Notes under the pieces: model-generated
The model's input: the letters and a program-made list of their open reading frames with translations, nothing else
What the model was told of the DNA's origin: nothing
Databases searched by the model: none
In this document: piece by piece, positions 63,391 through 64,000 of the stretch
Layout: each line of letters begins with the position of its first letter
Position numbering within the stretch: position 1 is the first letter of the stretch
NCBI GenBank assembly: GCA_040793985.1
Contig: JBFNJI010000001.1
Span: forward strand, 1-64,000
DNA: 64,000 nucleotides
Direction: 5' to 3'
Source: Thiodiazotropha sp040793985
Lineage (GTDB): Bacteria > Pseudomonadota > Gammaproteobacteria > Chromatiales > Chromatiaceae
Translations under genes and position numbers: made by a program

Positions 63391-63996
63391 ATGAACACTA
63401 CAGCCCCCCTCGTTGACCTCCCTGGGAAAGATCTGGACAGTTGGTTTGACCAGCGTTTCGCGGAAAAGATGGCGGAACGGGAGGCCGCACATATCCCCTC
63501 GATGACGATCATCGCCACCAAGGGCACCCTCGACATGGCCTATCCCCCCTTCATTCTTGCCTCCACAGCGGCTGCCCTGGGTTGGGATGTCTCCATATTC
63601 TTCACCTTTTACGGCCTCAACCTGCTTAAACAGGAACTCGATCTCAAGGTGACTCCCCTTGGCAATCCCGCCATGCCGCTGAAACTGCCGCAGGGACCCA
63701 CATGGATCAAGGGCAAGGACCTTCCAATGCCCACCTCGGTAATGAGCCTGATACCGGGCTTTGAGTCCATGGCGACCACGATGATGAAAAAGACAATGGT
63801 CAATAAAGGCGTCGCCAGCATCGAACAGCTGCGCGAGTTGTGCCTTGAGGCGGATGTCAAACTGATCGCCTGCCAGATGACCGTGGATCTTTTCGACTAC
63901 GGTAAGAGCGACTTTATCGCGGAAATCGAGGAGTGGGTCGGCGCTGCCAGCTTTCTGCCGCGGGCAATGAAGGCCGACGTCAATCTCTTTGTATAG
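63391..63996 (+). CDS. DsrE/DsrF/DrsH-like (DsrE2-type) protein
   Basis: 201 residues from ATG 63391 (aaggag upstream). It has the DsrE-like fold of the peroxiredoxin-family group: MTIIATKGTLDMAYPPFILASTAAALGWDVSIFFTFYGLNLLK and LIACQMTVDLFDY, the latter with the conserved Cys at about 165. Such proteins form membrane-associated sulfur carriers with TusA and Rhd. The gene ends just before the window edge, so any rhd/hdr genes downstream are out of view. Confidence 0.9.
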   Translation: MNTTAPLVDLPGKDLDSWFDQRFAEKMAEREAAHIPSMTIIATKGTLDMAYPPFILASTAAALGWDVSIFFTFYGLNLLKQELDLKVTPLGNPAMPLKLPQGPTWIKGKDLPMPTSVMSLIPGFESMATTMMKKTMVNKGVASIEQLRELCLEADVKLIACQMTVDLFDYGKSDFIAEIEEWVGAASFLPRAMKADVNLFV

Positions 63997-64000
63997 GGCC

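Noticed and set aside
1..64000. Search for CRISPR arrays, tRNA or rRNA genes, insertion sequences and phage genes
   Set aside because: No regularly spaced repeats, cloverleaf sequences, transposases or integrases were seen by eye; a covariance search would be needed to exclude a missed tRNA or small RNA.

Overview
The window looks like chromosomal DNA of a sulfur-oxidising gammaproteobacterium of the Chromatiales/Sedimenticola/lucinid-symbiont type. The grounds are a flavocytochrome c sulfide dehydrogenase operon, a TusA plus DsrE-like pair, NAD-linked formate dehydrogenase, assimilatory nitrite reductase under a NasR-type antiterminator, and gammaproteobacterial Pho boxes, sigma-32 and sigma-54 promoters. 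The genus is an inference; no rRNA or marker gene is present. I saw no tRNA, rRNA, CRISPR array, insertion sequence or phage gene.

Layout. 0-8 kb: signalling genes (a cut-off membrane PAS-GGDEF protein, an HDOD protein, a membrane diguanylate cyclase) and a fused MFS/spermidine-synthase-like protein, separated by long AT-rich gaps that hold gene relics. 8-11 kb: SprT-like protease, WGR protein and malonyl-CoA synthetase. 11-15.5 kb: nasR converging on nirBD; the nirB leader has a sigma-54 promoter, two ANTAR-type hairpins and a terminator. 15.7-18.2 kb: metallophosphoesterase, DUF2235 hydrolase, small lipoprotein. 18.6-29.3 kb: a decoration/glycosylation-like island (TPR-SPINDLY O-GlcNAc transferase, pentapeptide protein, Ldh2-type dehydrogenase, two methyltransferases, NeuD acyltransferase, PaaK-like ligase, sulfotransferase, DegT aminotransferase), then pabB. 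31.4-35.2 kb: the four-gene ABC and beta-propeller set known from PQQ-dependent alcohol oxidation, divergent from a two-subunit NAD-dependent formate dehydrogenase (35.9-40.3 kb). 40.7-42.8 kb: slipin-NfeD. 43.2-48.8 kb: the Pho regulon operon pstS-phoU-pstC-pstA-pstB1-pstB2. 49-53 kb: fccB, fccA and a nine-heme cytochrome c fused to a membrane cytochrome b. 53.3-57.8 kb: small proteins, a Tim44-like protein, a DegQ-type protease and a chimeric ABC/DUF4340 remnant. 58-60.2 kb: two duplicated Hsp20 pairs, each with a sigma-32 promoter. 60.3-62.3 kb: a periplasmic metal/cytochrome module. 62.4-64 kb: a TetR regulator sharing its operator with tusA-dsrE.

The most unusual points are: (1) the two PstB ATPases carry complementary motif losses, which predicts a heterodimer with one canonical and one degenerate ATP site, next to a PhoU fused to a phosphatase-like domain lacking its catalytic Cys and Arg; (2) the nine-heme cytochrome c-cytochrome b fusion in the sulfide dehydrogenase operon; (3) the complete NtrC/NasR-type control region of nirBD; (4) an in-frame chimera of the two ends of a Gld-type ABC operon. 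Everything is read by eye; no database search was run.
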